Assembly: GCF_018069625.1 (NCBI RefSeq)
Contig: NZ_CP072941.1
Location: forward strand, 8,618,001 to 8,682,000
DNA: 64,000 nt
Direction of reading: 5' to 3'
DNA from: Streptomyces yatensis
GTDB lineage: Bacteria; Actinomycetota; Actinomycetes; Streptomycetales; Streptomycetaceae
Shown here: positions 25,297 to 34,514 of the stretch, piece by piece
Layout of the letters: every line of letters begins with the position of its first letter
Position numbering within the stretch: position 1 is the stretch's first letter
Translations under genes and position numbers: made by a program
The notes under the pieces: generated by a model
What the model was told of the DNA's origin: nothing
The model's database searches: none
Seen by the model: only the letters and a program-made list of their open reading frames with translations

Positions 25297-26478
25297 GTGC
25301 CGACCTACCCCGCGGGCGCGGTGCCGCCCGACATCGAACCCTTCGCCATCTCCGTCCCCGACGCCGACCTCGACGATCTGCGCTCCCGGCTGGACCGCGT
25401 CCGCCTCCCCGAACCCGAGACCGTGACCGACGCGTCCCAAGGCGTGCCGCTGGACCGGATGCGGGCGCTCCTCGCGGCGTTGCGCGAGGTGGACTGGCGG
25501 GCGCGCGAGAAGACCTGGAACGCGATCGGCCACTTCCGCACCGTCATCGACGACCTGGAGCTGGCTTTCTGGCATGTGCGGTCGCCGGAGCCCGCCGCGA
25601 TGCCGCTGCTGCTGACCCACGGCTGGCCCGGGTCGATCCTGGAGTTCGAGCAGGTCATCGGACCGCTCACCGATCCGGCCGGCCATGGCGGCGACCCGGC
25701 CGACGCCTTCGACGTCATCGTCCCGTCGCTGCCCGGGTTCGGCTTCAGCGGCCGCCCCACGGAGACGGGGTGGAATCCCGCCCGGACGGCCGACGCCTGG
25801 GCCACGCTGATGAGCCGCCTGGGGTACGACCGCTTCGCCGCGCACGGCGGCGACTGGGGCGCGTTCATCAGCACCGAGCTGGCCCGCCGGTTTCCCTCGC
25901 GGGTGATCGGTCTGCACCTGACGATGCCGGTGGCCTCACCGCTCCCGCAGGACCGGGACACCGCCACCCCGGCCGAGGCGCGCATGATCGAACGGCGTGA
26001 TCTGCACCTGGCCGACGGCTACGGCTTCGGGATCCAGATGGGCACCCGGCCCCAGACCCTCGGCTACGCCCTGGTCGACTCGCCCGCCGGGCTGGCCGCC
26101 TGGCTGGGCGAGAAGTTCGCCGCCTACGCCGACACCCGGGCCGAGGCCGGGGGAGGGGTGAGCCTCGACCGGCAGGCCGAGGGCATCGCGCTGTACTGGC
26201 TCACCGGCACCGGAGCGTCCACCTCCCGCTGGTACTGGGAGGCGCTGCGCTGGACGCCGCGCAGCGCGGAAGAGGAGAACGCCCGGCCCGTGACCGTGCC
26301 GACCGCGTGCTCGCTCTTCCCGGCCGAGCCATGGCCCACGGCCAGGCGCTGGGCCGAGCGGCGCTATATGGATCTGCGGTCCTGGCACGCATTGGACCGA
26401 GGCGGTCATTTTCCGGGGCTGGAGCACCCCGACGTGCTGGTGGAGGAGGTGCGGGCCGCCTTCCGCGGTCTACGGTGA
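25297..26478 (+). CDS. epoxide hydrolase (EHN-type, alpha/beta hydrolase)
   Basis: A 393-residue epoxide hydrolase. The N-terminal EHN region (FAISVPDADLDDLRSRLDRVRLPE) is followed by the alpha/beta core with oxyanion motif THGWPGS, nucleophile D186 in AHGGDWGAF, and the catalytic histidine in RGGHFPGLEHPD. It opens epoxides to diols by way of an ester intermediate. The GTG at 25297 is the best start; it has no ribosome-binding site, but TAGCGT lies seven bases upstream, as in leaderless Streptomyces transcripts. It probably forms a unit with the next alpha/beta hydrolase, 39 bases away. Confidence 0.9.
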   Translation: MPTYPAGAVPPDIEPFAISVPDADLDDLRSRLDRVRLPEPETVTDASQGVPLDRMRALLAALREVDWRAREKTWNAIGHFRTVIDDLELAFWHVRSPEPAAMPLLLTHGWPGSILEFEQVIGPLTDPAGHGGDPADAFDVIVPSLPGFGFSGRPTETGWNPARTADAWATLMSRLGYDRFAAHGGDWGAFISTELARRFPSRVIGLHLTMPVASPLPQDRDTATPAEARMIERRDLHLADGYGFGIQMGTRPQTLGYALVDSPAGLAAWLGEKFAAYADTRAEAGGGVSLDRQAEGIALYWLTGTGASTSRWYWEALRWTPRSAEEENARPVTVPTACSLFPAEPWPTARRWAERRYMDLRSWHALDRGGHFPGLEHPDVLVEEVRAAFRGLR

Positions 26479-26517
26479 CGGACCGCACTGCGATCCCCAC
26501 GGCGCAAGGGAGCGACG

Positions 26518-27366
26518 ATGCCCGCTCGAGCCACCCCGCTGCTGTTCCTGCACGGCAATTGGCATGGGGCCTGGTGCTGGACCGAGGTGATCGCCGCTCT
26601 GGCCGGGGCCGGCCGCTCGGCTGTCGCGGTGGACATGGCAGGCCACGGGCTGCGCGCACGCCGCCCCGCCTGCCTCACCCGCCGCCCCTTCGACGCCGAG
26701 GCACTGGCCACCGAGGTCTCGCCGGTGGCGGACGTGGACCTCGACCAGGCGGGTGACCTCCTGGTGTCGCAGATCAAACGGGTCGGCCGGGGCGGCCCGG
26801 TCACGGTGATCGCCCACAGCATGGGCGGCACCGTACTGACGCGGGCCGCGGAGCAGGCACCCGGGTCGGTGGCCCACGCGGTGTATCTGACCGCGCTCAT
26901 GCCAGCCTCGGACGTCCCCGCCCTCGCCTATGTCCGGATGCCCGAGAACGCGGGCGCCCTCGTCCAGTCCTGCGTCCGCGCCGATCCCGCCGCGATCGGG
27001 GCGCTGCGGCTGGACCTCGTCTCGGGCGACGTGGCATATCGCCGCCAGTTGCGGGACGCGTTCTACGGCGACGTCGACCCGGCCGTCGCCGAGGCGGCCT
27101 TCGGACTGCTGACGCCCGACGCTCCGATCGGCATCGCGCTCGGTACCACCACCCTCACCCGCGACGGCTGGGGCTCGGTCCCCCGTACCTACATCACCTG
27201 CGCACGGGACATGGCGGTGCGCCCGGCGCTCCAGAAGAAGCTCATCAGCGACGCCACCGTGGCCTTCCCGGACAATCCGACCGCGGTCGCGGCGCTCGAC
27301 GCCTCCCACTCGCCGTTCTTGTCCATGCCCGGGCAGGTGGCGGAGCTCGTCGCGGAGCTGGGCTGA
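26518..27366 (+). CDS. alpha/beta hydrolase (EstC/hydroxynitrile-lyase-like)
   Basis: A 282-residue alpha/beta hydrolase. It begins with FLHGNWHGAWCWTEV, the HG-x-x-GAWxW opening shared with plant methyl esterases and hydroxynitrile lyases. S101 lies in VIAHSMGG, the acid in CARDMAVRP and the catalytic histidine in ASHSPFLSMP. The ATG follows GCAAGGGAG. An ester hydrolase role is most likely. It follows the epoxide hydrolase on the same strand and converges on an SDR gene. Confidence 0.88.
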   Translation: MPARATPLLFLHGNWHGAWCWTEVIAALAGAGRSAVAVDMAGHGLRARRPACLTRRPFDAEALATEVSPVADVDLDQAGDLLVSQIKRVGRGGPVTVIAHSMGGTVLTRAAEQAPGSVAHAVYLTALMPASDVPALAYVRMPENAGALVQSCVRADPAAIGALRLDLVSGDVAYRRQLRDAFYGDVDPAVAEAAFGLLTPDAPIGIALGTTTLTRDGWGSVPRTYITCARDMAVRPALQKKLISDATVAFPDNPTAVAALDASHSPFLSMPGQVAELVAELG

Positions 27367-27413
27367 TCCGGTCGGGATCCGGTCTCCGCCGCATCCCCGG
27401 ACACCTCCAGTGG

Positions 27414-28337
27414 TCAGGCCGCGTGGGCCACGGTGAACCGTTCGACGGCGTCCCAGAGTTCGCGCTCGCGCTGCGGGTCGTACGACTCCCGCGACGACCG
27501 CGCCACCTCGGCGCGGTCGACATAGGAGCCGGTCGGTGCGGGGATCGTGCCCAGGACGACATCGGCGAGGTGGCGGCCCGCGGTGGCCCGGCCGGTGGCG
27601 AACGGGGTGAGGGTCAGCACCGGCAGGACGCGCCGCATGGCGAACCGGGAGACGGGACCCGCGTTGCGGGCGAGGCCGGTGCCGGGGACGAAGCCCGGGT
27701 TGTAGGCGATGGCGTCGATCCCGGCCGGAAGCCGGCGCGCGTACTCGTGCACGAGGTGGATGGCGGCCAGCTTGCTCGTCGAGTACGCGGTGCGGCCACC
27801 GGCCGTGGTGCCCGGCCCGGGGAAGGCGCCCGGACGGGCGAGGACATCGGGGGAGTTCCACACCGGGCTCGGCACCATGCCCAGGTTGTGCCTGAAGTCG
27901 CCGAAGTGGGTGTCGCTGACGGTGATCACGATCCGGGCGGGCGCGGCGAAGTGGTCCTGGAGCAGGCGGACGAAGAGATGGTTGGCGAGCACGTTGATGG
28001 CGAACGTGGCCTCGAACCCCTCGGGGGACTCGGTCAGCGCGTTGGTGTACTGCATGCCCGCGTTGCCCACGAACCCGCGCAGCGGTGGCAGATCACCGCG
28101 CTCCAGCCGGTCACGGATCTGGGCGGCGGCGGAGCGGACACTCCGCAGCGAGGCGAGGTCCGCCGACACATGCGAGACCGTGTGCCCGCCCCCGGCGAGT
28201 TCCTCGGCGAGCCGGGCGCCGGAGGACGCGCGGGCCACCACGACGAGGTGGGTATGGGGCGAGTGGCGCAGGATGTGCTCCGCCGCGGCGCGGCCGATCC
28301 CGCGGCTCGCGCCCGTCATCACCAGGGTGTGCTTCAT
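27414..28337 (-). CDS. short-chain dehydrogenase (protochlorophyllide-reductase/retinol-dehydrogenase-like)
   Basis: A 307-residue SDR with cofactor loop TGASRGIGRAA (residues 8-18), GNAGMQ, SDTHFGDF and the catalytic YSTSK. The extended C-terminus and the VSDTHFGD region resemble the larger SDRs of the retinol-dehydrogenase type. The ATG at 28337 has GAAGGACC upstream. It is divergent from an XRE-family regulator across 152 bases, a pairing frequent in actinomycetes in which the regulator represses the SDR. Confidence 0.88.
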   Translation of the reverse strand: MKHTLVMTGASRGIGRAAAEHILRHSPHTHLVVVARASSGARLAEELAGGGHTVSHVSADLASLRSVRSAAAQIRDRLERGDLPPLRGFVGNAGMQYTNALTESPEGFEATFAINVLANHLFVRLLQDHFAAPARIVITVSDTHFGDFRHNLGMVPSPVWNSPDVLARPGAFPGPGTTAGGRTAYSTSKLAAIHLVHEYARRLPAGIDAIAYNPGFVPGTGLARNAGPVSRFAMRRVLPVLTLTPFATGRATAGRHLADVVLGTIPAPTGSYVDRAEVARSSRESYDPQRERELWDAVERFTVAHAA

Positions 28338-28489
28338 CAAGGGGTCCTTCACTGGTCGGCCGATGGCGCCCGGACCGGGCGCGGCGGGCTCCACGTTCGC
28401 CGCCTCCGCCCCCGCCGGCCAGTGCCGTCCGCGTCACTAGGACTGGCAGTACCCAGGCTCATCCGGCGCCGCACGGCGAGAATGAACCC

Positions 28490-29356
28490 ATGGCTTCCTC
28501 CGGCTCCGACTTCGCCGCGCTCCTGCGCGCCTGGCGCGACCGTCTCTCCCCGGCCGACGCCGGCTTCGCCCCGACGGCCACCCGCCGCGCCCCGGGACTG
28601 CGCCGCGAGGAGCTCGCACAGCTGGCCGGGCTCTCGGTCGACTACATCCTGCGCCTGGAGCAGGGGCGTGCGAAGAACCCCTCGGACCAGGTCGTCGGCG
28701 CCCTCGCCCGCGCCCTCCAGCTCTCCCGCGCCGAGCGCGACCAGCTCTACCGCGGCGCCGGGCTCCTTCCCCCGCGCGACGGGACGGTCAACGCCCATGT
28801 GCCCCCGGGCATCCAGCGGCTCGCCGCGCGCCTGGGCGACGTCCCGATCGGGGTGTTCACCGCGGATTGGACCCTGGTGTGGTGGAACGCCATGTGGAGT
28901 GCCCTGCACGGCGACGCCGCCACCCTCCCGGCCGCCGAACGCAGCCTGGCCCGCGCCCTGTTCGGCAGCGGTGCCGCCCGCGCCGCGACCCTTCACATCC
29001 GGCCCGCGCGCGGGCAGGACACCTTCGAAGCCTCGATCGTCGCCGACCTCAAGGACGCCGTCTCCCGTTACCCCGCCGACGGCCGGCTCCAGCGGCTGGT
29101 GCGGGAACTGCGGGCGGAGTCCGAGGTGTTCGCGCACTACTGGGCCACCCGGACGACCGCCGCCCAGCACACGAGCGACCGGAAGACGATCCGGCATCAG
29201 GAGGCCGGAGACATCCACCTGGACTGCGATGTCCTCGTCGTCCCCGGCGCGGACCTGCGCATGGTCACCTACACGGCGGCGACCGGAAGCAGTGACGCGG
29301 GCAAGCTCGACCTCCTCCGCGTCACCGGCGCCCGCACCGCCGCTCCGCGCCCGTGA
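28490..29356 (+). CDS. XRE-family regulator with MmyB-like ligand-binding domain
   Basis: A 288-residue regulator. The N-terminal helix-turn-helix (residues about 5-80) includes APGLRREELAQLAGLSVDYILRLEQGRAKNPS. The C-terminal MmyB-like domain includes PIGVFTADWTLVWWNAMWSAL, in which the WWN motif is typical, and a terminal HLDCDVLVVPGADLRMVTYTA strand set. MmyB domains have a PAS-like fold that binds fatty acids. It is divergent from the SDR, its likely target. Confidence 0.92.
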   Translation: MASSGSDFAALLRAWRDRLSPADAGFAPTATRRAPGLRREELAQLAGLSVDYILRLEQGRAKNPSDQVVGALARALQLSRAERDQLYRGAGLLPPRDGTVNAHVPPGIQRLAARLGDVPIGVFTADWTLVWWNAMWSALHGDAATLPAAERSLARALFGSGAARAATLHIRPARGQDTFEASIVADLKDAVSRYPADGRLQRLVRELRAESEVFAHYWATRTTAAQHTSDRKTIRHQEAGDIHLDCDVLVVPGADLRMVTYTAATGSSDAGKLDLLRVTGARTAAPRP

Positions 29357-29367
29357 CCCGCCTCTCG

Positions 29368-29401
29368 GTGGCCGTAGAGGATCAGTGGCCGTAGAGGATC
29401 A
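29368..29401. repeat. perfect 17-bp tandem duplication
   Basis: TGGCCGTAGAGGATCAG occurs at 29368-29384 and 29385-29401 without mismatch, in the short space between the convergent XRE and medium-chain dehydrogenase genes. Confidence 0.9.
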
Positions 29402-29415
29402 GGGGCCGTACGTCG

Positions 29416-30399
29416 TCAGTGACCGATGACGACCTTGCCGAAGCGTGGCCCCTTCTCGAAGTGGGCGAACGCCTCCGGCGCCTGGTCGAAGGGCACGACA
29501 CGGTCGATGACGGGCCGCAGCCGATGCCGGCCGATGACCTTGTTCATCCGCTCGAAGTCGCTCCGGCTGCCGACGCTGATCGACCTGAGCGTGGCGGCGC
29601 GGCGGAAGAATCGCGTCACATCCATCCCGCCGCCCGCCGCGAGATTGCCGACGAGGGCGATCTGCCCGCCGTAGGCCACGGCTTCGACGGACTGGGCGAG
29701 CGTTCCGGCGCCACCGATCTCGACGACACGGTCGGCACCGCCACCGGTGAGCGCCCGCACCTGGGCGCCCCACTCCGGTGTGCTGACGTAGTCGACGACA
29801 TCGGACGCGCCGAGCGCGCCGAGCCGTCGGGCCTTCTCATCGCTGGATGTCGTGGCGAGCACACGTGCCCCGGCCAGACGGGCGAACTGCAGCGCGAAGA
29901 CCGACACCCCGCCCGAGCCCTGGATCAGGACCGTATCGCCCGGGCCGACTCCGCTCACCGCCGACCACGCGGTGAGCGCGGCACAGGGAAGCGTGGCCGC
30001 TTCCTCGAAGGAGAGCTGGTCCGGCATGGCGACCAGGCTCTGCTCGTCGAGGGCGATGTACTCGGTGAGCCAGCCATCGCGCTGGGTCCCGTGGAATTCC
30101 CCCCACTGCGGGAAGGGACCGTACAGCCAGGTCGGATGGAAGGTGCTCACGACGCGGTCCCCCACCCGGAACCGCGAAACCCCGTCCCCGACCGCCTCCA
30201 CGACGCCCGCGCCGTCGGAGAGCGGGATGCGCCCCGGCGGCACCTCGATGGAATACCTGCCGGAGACGATGAGCAGGTCGCGCGCGTTGATGGAGCTGGC
30301 CTTGACGCGGACCAGCACTTCGCCCGCCGACGGGGCCGGCACCGGACGGGTGGCCGGGGCGATCAGGCCGCCGCCCGTGTCGATCTGGAATGTTCGCAT
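29416..30399 (-). CDS. medium-chain dehydrogenase/quinone oxidoreductase family protein
   Basis: A 327-residue zinc-independent MDR oxidoreductase. The N-terminal catalytic domain has SSINARDLLIVSGRY, where zinc enzymes carry Cys ligands, and IPLSDGAGVVEAVGDGV. The Rossmann domain has VLIQGSGGVSVFALQFARLAGA. These proteins reduce quinones or enals with NADPH. The ATG at 30399 follows AAAGGAGGGG. It is divergent from an AraC regulator, with a small dyad between them. Confidence 0.9.
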   Translation of the reverse strand: MRTFQIDTGGGLIAPATRPVPAPSAGEVLVRVKASSINARDLLIVSGRYSIEVPPGRIPLSDGAGVVEAVGDGVSRFRVGDRVVSTFHPTWLYGPFPQWGEFHGTQRDGWLTEYIALDEQSLVAMPDQLSFEEAATLPCAALTAWSAVSGVGPGDTVLIQGSGGVSVFALQFARLAGARVLATTSSDEKARRLGALGASDVVDYVSTPEWGAQVRALTGGGADRVVEIGGAGTLAQSVEAVAYGGQIALVGNLAAGGGMDVTRFFRRAATLRSISVGSRSDFERMNKVIGRHRLRPVIDRVVPFDQAPEAFAHFEKGPRFGKVVIGH

Positions 30400-30410
30400 T
30401 TCCCCTCCTT

Positions 30411-30423
30411 TGTTCTTTGAACA
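30411..30423. promoter_or_regulatory. small dyad in the divergent MDR/AraC promoter region
   Basis: TGTTC, TTT, GAACA is a 5-bp-arm palindrome starting 12 bases from the MDR start codon. The position suits a regulatory site for the divergent AraC protein, but short dyads also arise by chance. Confidence 0.4.
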
Positions 30424-30503
30424 TCTCCACGATAGGGCGGCACGGCTGGACGATCTGTATCCTTGCGTCCGTGGTTTGGCGCAGATCGTCCAGGAGGGTG
30501 GAG

Positions 30504-31457
30504 ATGGATCCCATCGACGACCTTCTTGCCACCATGAAGATCGAGGACGCGCGGTACGTACGGGTGGACGCCCGTGCGCCGTGGGGCATCTCCTTCCCTC
30601 CCCGGGACCTCGCCCGGCTGGTCCTGATCTCCAGCGGTTCGTGTTGGCTCGTCGGGGACACGCTCGCCGGGCCGCAACGTCTGGAGGCCAACGACTGCTT
30701 CCTGGTCCGCGCGGGCGTGAGGTTCACCCTTCAGGACACCACGGGCAGTGAGGTCGTCGACTGCGACGGACTGGTCTCCCAAGCTCCCGGCAACGCGGCC
30801 CGCGTCGGGGGTGACGGTGAGCTGACGCAGATCGTGTCCAGCCGGTTCGCCTTCGACGCCGTGGCGGCCGAACCACTCTTCGCGCTGCTGCCACCGTTGT
30901 TCCGGCTGAACCTGGACCACACCTCCGGCCACCTCCTGCGCACCACGTTCGACCTCATCGCGAGGGAGAGCGCGGCAGGCGGGCTCGGTGGTGGCTTCAT
31001 CATGAGCCGGCTGTCCGATGTGCTCTTCGTCCAGGCACTACGGAGCTGTTGCGCCGATGTCGGGGGCGGCACCATCGGCTGGATCGCCGCACTGCGGGAC
31101 CCCCGGCTGGCCGTCGCCATGCGGGAGTTGCACGCGGACCTGGCCCATCCGTGGACGGTCGACGAACTCGCCCGCAAGGCGGGGATGTCGCGCTCGGCGT
31201 TCGCCGCCTCGTTCAAGGAGAAGACGGGGGACACCCCGCTGGGCTACCTCACCTCATGGCGCATGTACCGGGTGAAGGTGCTGCTCCGGGAGACGCCGCT
31301 GAGCGTTCAGGAGATCGCGGTCAGGGTCGGCTACGACACCGGAAGCGCGCTGAGCCGTGCCTTTTCGGCCAGGGAGGGCGTCACGCCCGGGGGCTGGCGG
31401 AAGTCGATGGACCAGGCGCTCCGTCGGCGCCCCCCGTCCGGCGCGACAGCCGCCTGA
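30504..31457 (+). CDS. AraC-family transcriptional regulator with N-terminal cupin
   Basis: A 317-residue AraC protein. The N-terminal AraC-type cupin (residues about 10-170) includes [23 protein letters not shown] and [15 protein letters not shown]. The C-terminal double helix-turn-helix includes [39 protein letters not shown] and [22 protein letters not shown]. The ATG at 30504 follows CAGGAGGG. It is divergent from the MDR oxidoreductase, its likely target. Confidence 0.92.
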   Translation: MDPIDDLLATMKIEDARYVRVDARAPWGISFPPRDLARLVLISSGSCWLVGDTLAGPQRLEANDCFLVRAGVRFTLQDTTGSEVVDCDGLVSQAPGNAARVGGDGELTQIVSSRFAFDAVAAEPLFALLPPLFRLNLDHTSGHLLRTTFDLIARESAAGGLGGGFIMSRLSDVLFVQALRSCCADVGGGTIGWIAALRDPRLAVAMRELHADLAHPWTVDELARKAGMSRSAFAASFKEKTGDTPLGYLTSWRMYRVKVLLRETPLSVQEIAVRVGYDTGSALSRAFSAREGVTPGGWRKSMDQALRRRPPSGATAA

Positions 31458-31487
31458 CCACGTCCGGCGTCGGCTCGGCCTGGGGCA

Positions 31488-31519
31488 CCGGGGCCGGAGC
31501 GCGTGGCGCCCGGCCCCGG
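31488..31519. terminator. bidirectional terminator hairpin between AraC gene and metE
   Basis: CCGGGGCCGG (31488-31497) and CCGGCCCCGG (31510-31519) pair perfectly with a 12-base loop between two convergent genes. No T tract follows, as is usual in Streptomyces. Confidence 0.65.
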
Positions 31520-31532
31520 CCGGTCGTCCGGG

Positions 31533-33851
31533 TCAGGACGCGGGCAGCTCACCGCGGACCGTACGGGCCGCGGTGACCAGGTTCTCCAGTGCGGAGCGGG
31601 TCTCGGGCCAGCCGCGGGTCTTCAGACCGCAGTCGGGGTTGACCCACAGCCGCTCGGCGGGGATGGCCCTGAGGCCGGTGCGGAGCAGTTCGGCCGCCTC
31701 CAGCGCGCTGGGCACGCGCGGGGAGTGGATGTCGTACACACCGGGCCCGGCCTCGCGCGGATAGCCGTGGGCGGCCAGCTCGCGGGCCACCTGCATATGG
31801 GAGCGGGCGGCCTCCAGGCTGATGACATCGGCGTCGAGGTCGTCGATCGCCTGGACGATGTCGCCGAACTCGGCGTAGCACATATGGGTGTGGATCTGGG
31901 TGCCGGGCCGTACGCCGCCGGTGGTGAGGCGGAAGGCCTCGGTCGCCCAGGACAGATAGCCGGGCCGGTCCTCGGTGCGCAGCGGAAGGGTCTCGCGCAG
32001 GGCGGGTTCGTCCACCTGGATGACCGAGGTCCCGGCCGCCTCCAGGTCGCCCACCTCGTCGCGCAGGGCGAGGGCGACCTGGCGGGCGGTGTCGCCGAGG
32101 GGCTGGTCGTCGCGGACGAAGGACCACGCGAGCATGGTGACCGGCCCGGTGAGCATGCCCTTGACCGGACGGTCGGTGAGGGACTGGGCGTAGGCCGTCC
32201 AGCGCACGGTCATCGGCTCGGGGCGCGAGATGTCACCGGCCAGGATCGGCGGGCGGACGTAGCGGGTGCCGTAGGACTGCACCCAGCCGTGCTGTGTGGC
32301 GAGATAGCCGGTGAGCTGCTCGGCGAAGTACTGGACCATGTCGTTGCGCTCGGCCTCGCCGTGCACCAGCACATCCAGGCCGGTCTTCTCCTGGAAGGAG
32401 ATCACCTCCTGGATCTCGGCCTTGACGCGCTCCTCGTACCCGGCCGTGTCGATGCGGCCGGCGCGCAGGTCGGCGCGGGCGGTGCGCAGTTCGCCGGTCT
32501 GCGGGAAGGAGCCGATGGTGGTGGTCGGCAGCAGCGGCAGGCGGAGGCGGTCGCGCTGGGCCGCGGCGCGTTCGGCGTACGGCTGGGAGCGGCGGGCGTC
32601 GGCCTCGGTGACCGCGCCGGTGCGGGCGCGGACGGCCGGGTCACGGGTGATGGGGGAGTTGGCACGGGAGGCGAGGGCGGCCCGGTTCGCGGCCAGTTCG
32701 GCGGTGATCGTGTCGGTGCCGCGGGCCAGGCCCTTGGCGAGGGTGACGATCTCCGCGGTCTTCTGCCGGGCGAAGGCCAGCCAGCGCAGGATCTGCGGTG
32801 CGATGTCCCGCTCGCCCGTCGCGTCGAGGGGGACGTGCAGCAGCGAGCAGGAGGCGGCCACATCGACCCGGTCGGCCAGCCCCAGCAGGGTGCCGAGCCT
32901 GGCCAGGGACTTCTCCAGGTCGTTGACCCAGATGTTGCGGCCGCTCACGACACCGGCGATCAGCCGCTTGCGGGGCAGCCCGCCGACGGCGGCGAGCGCG
33001 TCCAGATTGGCGGCGGCGGCCTCCGTGAAGTCCAGCGCCAGCCCCTCGACCGGGGCCTTGGCCAGTACGGGCAGGGCCTCGCCGAGGCGGTCGAAGTACG
33101 AGGCGACCAGCAGCTTCGGACGGTCGGCGAGGGCGCCGAGATCGCGGTAGGCGCGGCCGGCGGCGTTCAGCTCGGCCGGCGTGCGGTCCTGGACCAGGGC
33201 GGGCTCATCGAGCTGCGCCCACTCGGCACCGGCCGCCCGCAGGTCGGCCAGCACCTCGGCGTACACCGGAAGCAGACGGTCCAGGAGGGTGAGCGGCTCG
33301 AAGTCCGCGGGCGCGCCGGGGGCGGGCTTGGCGAGGAGGAGGTAGGTGACGGGCCCGACCAGGACCGGCCGCGCCGCAAGGCCGAGGGCGAGGGCTTCCG
33401 TCAGCTCCGCGACCTGCTTGGCGGAGTCGGCCGTGAACACCGTGTCCGGACCCAGCTCCGGAACCAGGTAGTGGTAGTTGGTGTCGAACCACTTGGTCAT
33501 CTCCAGCGGTGCCACGTCCTGTGTGCCCCGCGCCATCGCGAAGTAGCCGTCGAGCGGATCGGCCGCGACGGCGTCCCGGTGGCGGTCGGGGATCGCGCCG
33601 ACCATGACGGTGGTGTCGAGCACGTGGTCGTAGTACGAGAAGTCACCCGTGGGAACTTCGTCGATACCCGCCCCGGCCAGCTGCTTCCAGGTGGCGCCGC
33701 GCAGTTCGGCGGCGGTGGCCCGGAGCGCGTCGGCGGTGACGCGGCCCTTCCAGTAGCCCTCGATCGCCTTCTTCAGTTCCCGGTTCGGGCCCTGGCGGGG
33801 GTAGCCGTACACGGTGGCCCGTGCTGCCGCGGCTGCGGACTTCGGTGTCAC
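31533..33851 (-). CDS. metE: cobalamin-independent methionine synthase
   Basis: A 772-residue MetE, which transfers the methyl group of 5-methyltetrahydropteroyltri-glutamate to homocysteine. Two barrels are visible: the N-terminal half ([17 protein letters not shown]) and the catalytic C-terminal half starting near [13 protein letters not shown]. The zinc ligands of the HxC...E...C type lie in HTHMCYAEF and NPDCGLKTR. The GTG start at 33851 is preferred because AAGGAG lies six bases upstream and the protein then begins just before the conserved YGYPR segment. A cobalamin riboswitch precedes it, so the gene should be off when vitamin B12 is available. Confidence 0.97.
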   Translation of the reverse strand: MTPKSAAAAARATVYGYPRQGPNRELKKAIEGYWKGRVTADALRATAAELRGATWKQLAGAGIDEVPTGDFSYYDHVLDTTVMVGAIPDRHRDAVAADPLDGYFAMARGTQDVAPLEMTKWFDTNYHYLVPELGPDTVFTADSAKQVAELTEALALGLAARPVLVGPVTYLLLAKPAPGAPADFEPLTLLDRLLPVYAEVLADLRAAGAEWAQLDEPALVQDRTPAELNAAGRAYRDLGALADRPKLLVASYFDRLGEALPVLAKAPVEGLALDFTEAAAANLDALAAVGGLPRKRLIAGVVSGRNIWVNDLEKSLARLGTLLGLADRVDVAASCSLLHVPLDATGERDIAPQILRWLAFARQKTAEIVTLAKGLARGTDTITAELAANRAALASRANSPITRDPAVRARTGAVTEADARRSQPYAERAAAQRDRLRLPLLPTTTIGSFPQTGELRTARADLRAGRIDTAGYEERVKAEIQEVISFQEKTGLDVLVHGEAERNDMVQYFAEQLTGYLATQHGWVQSYGTRYVRPPILAGDISRPEPMTVRWTAYAQSLTDRPVKGMLTGPVTMLAWSFVRDDQPLGDTARQVALALRDEVGDLEAAGTSVIQVDEPALRETLPLRTEDRPGYLSWATEAFRLTTGGVRPGTQIHTHMCYAEFGDIVQAIDDLDADVISLEAARSHMQVARELAAHGYPREAGPGVYDIHSPRVPSALEAAELLRTGLRAIPAERLWVNPDCGLKTRGWPETRSALENLVTAARTVRGELPAS

Positions 33852-33856
33852 GGAGA

Positions 33857-33901
33857 TCTCCTTCGCGAGATGAATCCCTGAGATCCCGGCGACGGAGGAG
33901 A
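33857..33901 (-). promoter_or_regulatory. possible ribosome-binding-site sequestering hairpin of the metE leader
   Basis: In the metE leader, TCTCCT (plus-strand 33896-33901) is exactly complementary to the AGGAGA of the ribosome-binding site (plus-strand 33857-33862). The pairing gives a 6-bp stem about 35 bases across. This could be the expression platform through which the upstream cobalamin aptamer blocks translation. The pairing is seen; the mechanism is inferred. Confidence 0.45.
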
Positions 33902-34029
33902 GCGCGAAGGGTGACGGACCGGACGCCACGACCTCGCGCGGCACGCGCGCGGTCGTCCGACCGGAATGTACGCCGACCCGCCCTCGAGGTCACCGGGTGT
34001 CCGCGCACGAGTCGTCTGTACGCGGGCAG

Positions 34030-34200
34030 ATGGCAGGTCTTCGGACTCACGGGCGCGTCCTCTTGAGGGAGGACACCTAGTGGCCGTCGCTTCCCAGGTC
34101 CCTCTACCGGACCCAGTGCGTATGACGGCGGTCGTTCCCGCTCACCGCTGCGGGGCAGTCCCGGATTCCCACCGGGTTCCCTCTTACGACGCGTCCCGCC
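34030..34200 (-). promoter_or_regulatory. cobalamin riboswitch controlling metE
   Basis: Read on the minus strand, the segment holds the conserved landmarks of the cobalamin aptamer: AGAGGGAACCCGGTGGGAAT, then CCGGGACTGCCCCGCAGCGG with GTGA, and at the 3' side the B12 box GTGAGTCCGAAGACCTGCC (plus-strand 34032-34050). It ends about 180 bases before the metE GTG. Adenosylcobalamin binding is expected to repress metE, sparing it when the B12-dependent enzyme can work. Confidence 0.95.
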
Positions 34201-34514
34201 TGGCGGACGGGGCGAACCAGCTGCACCAGCCAGCGTACGGGCCCGTCCGGCGGTGTGCAGGGGGCCGTCCGGTATTCGGGATGGTGAAGTGGAACACGCG
34301 GCGGCCGAGGGTACGGCCGGTGCCGCCCGGGCCGTGCACCGGCCGCACCCCGTCCACCAGCGAGCTCAGGGGATCAGCACGCGCCGGGGCCTCCGATGGC
34401 TGAAGCCGTGCCCCCAGCCGTGCCCCCCGCCGCCCTCCGGAGCCGTCCGGCCGGCCCAAGGCGCGCGTCCGGTCATCCGCCTCCGGTCATCCGCCGCCGG
34501 TCATCCGCCTCCGG
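34201..34514. other. region between the metE leader and an AraC gene, with a 14-bp tandem repeat
   Basis: About 300 bases presumed to hold the metE promoter; no -35/-10 pair stands out. At its left-strand end four imperfect 14-bp units based on TCCGGTCATCCGCC run from 34468 to about 34523, crossing the stop codon of the AraC gene, so the array encodes the last few residues of that protein. Open frames here have no ribosome-binding site or recognisable product. Confidence 0.55.

Noticed and set aside
31503..33881. 792-codon open frame opposite metE
   Set aside because: It exactly shadows metE and is Gly/Val/Leu/Arg-rich low-complexity sequence without motifs.
34184..34459. Small minus-strand gene between the metE riboswitch and the AraC gene
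   Set aside because: The frame runs into the riboswitch, lacks a ribosome-binding site and shows no recognisable domain; the space is better explained as the metE promoter.
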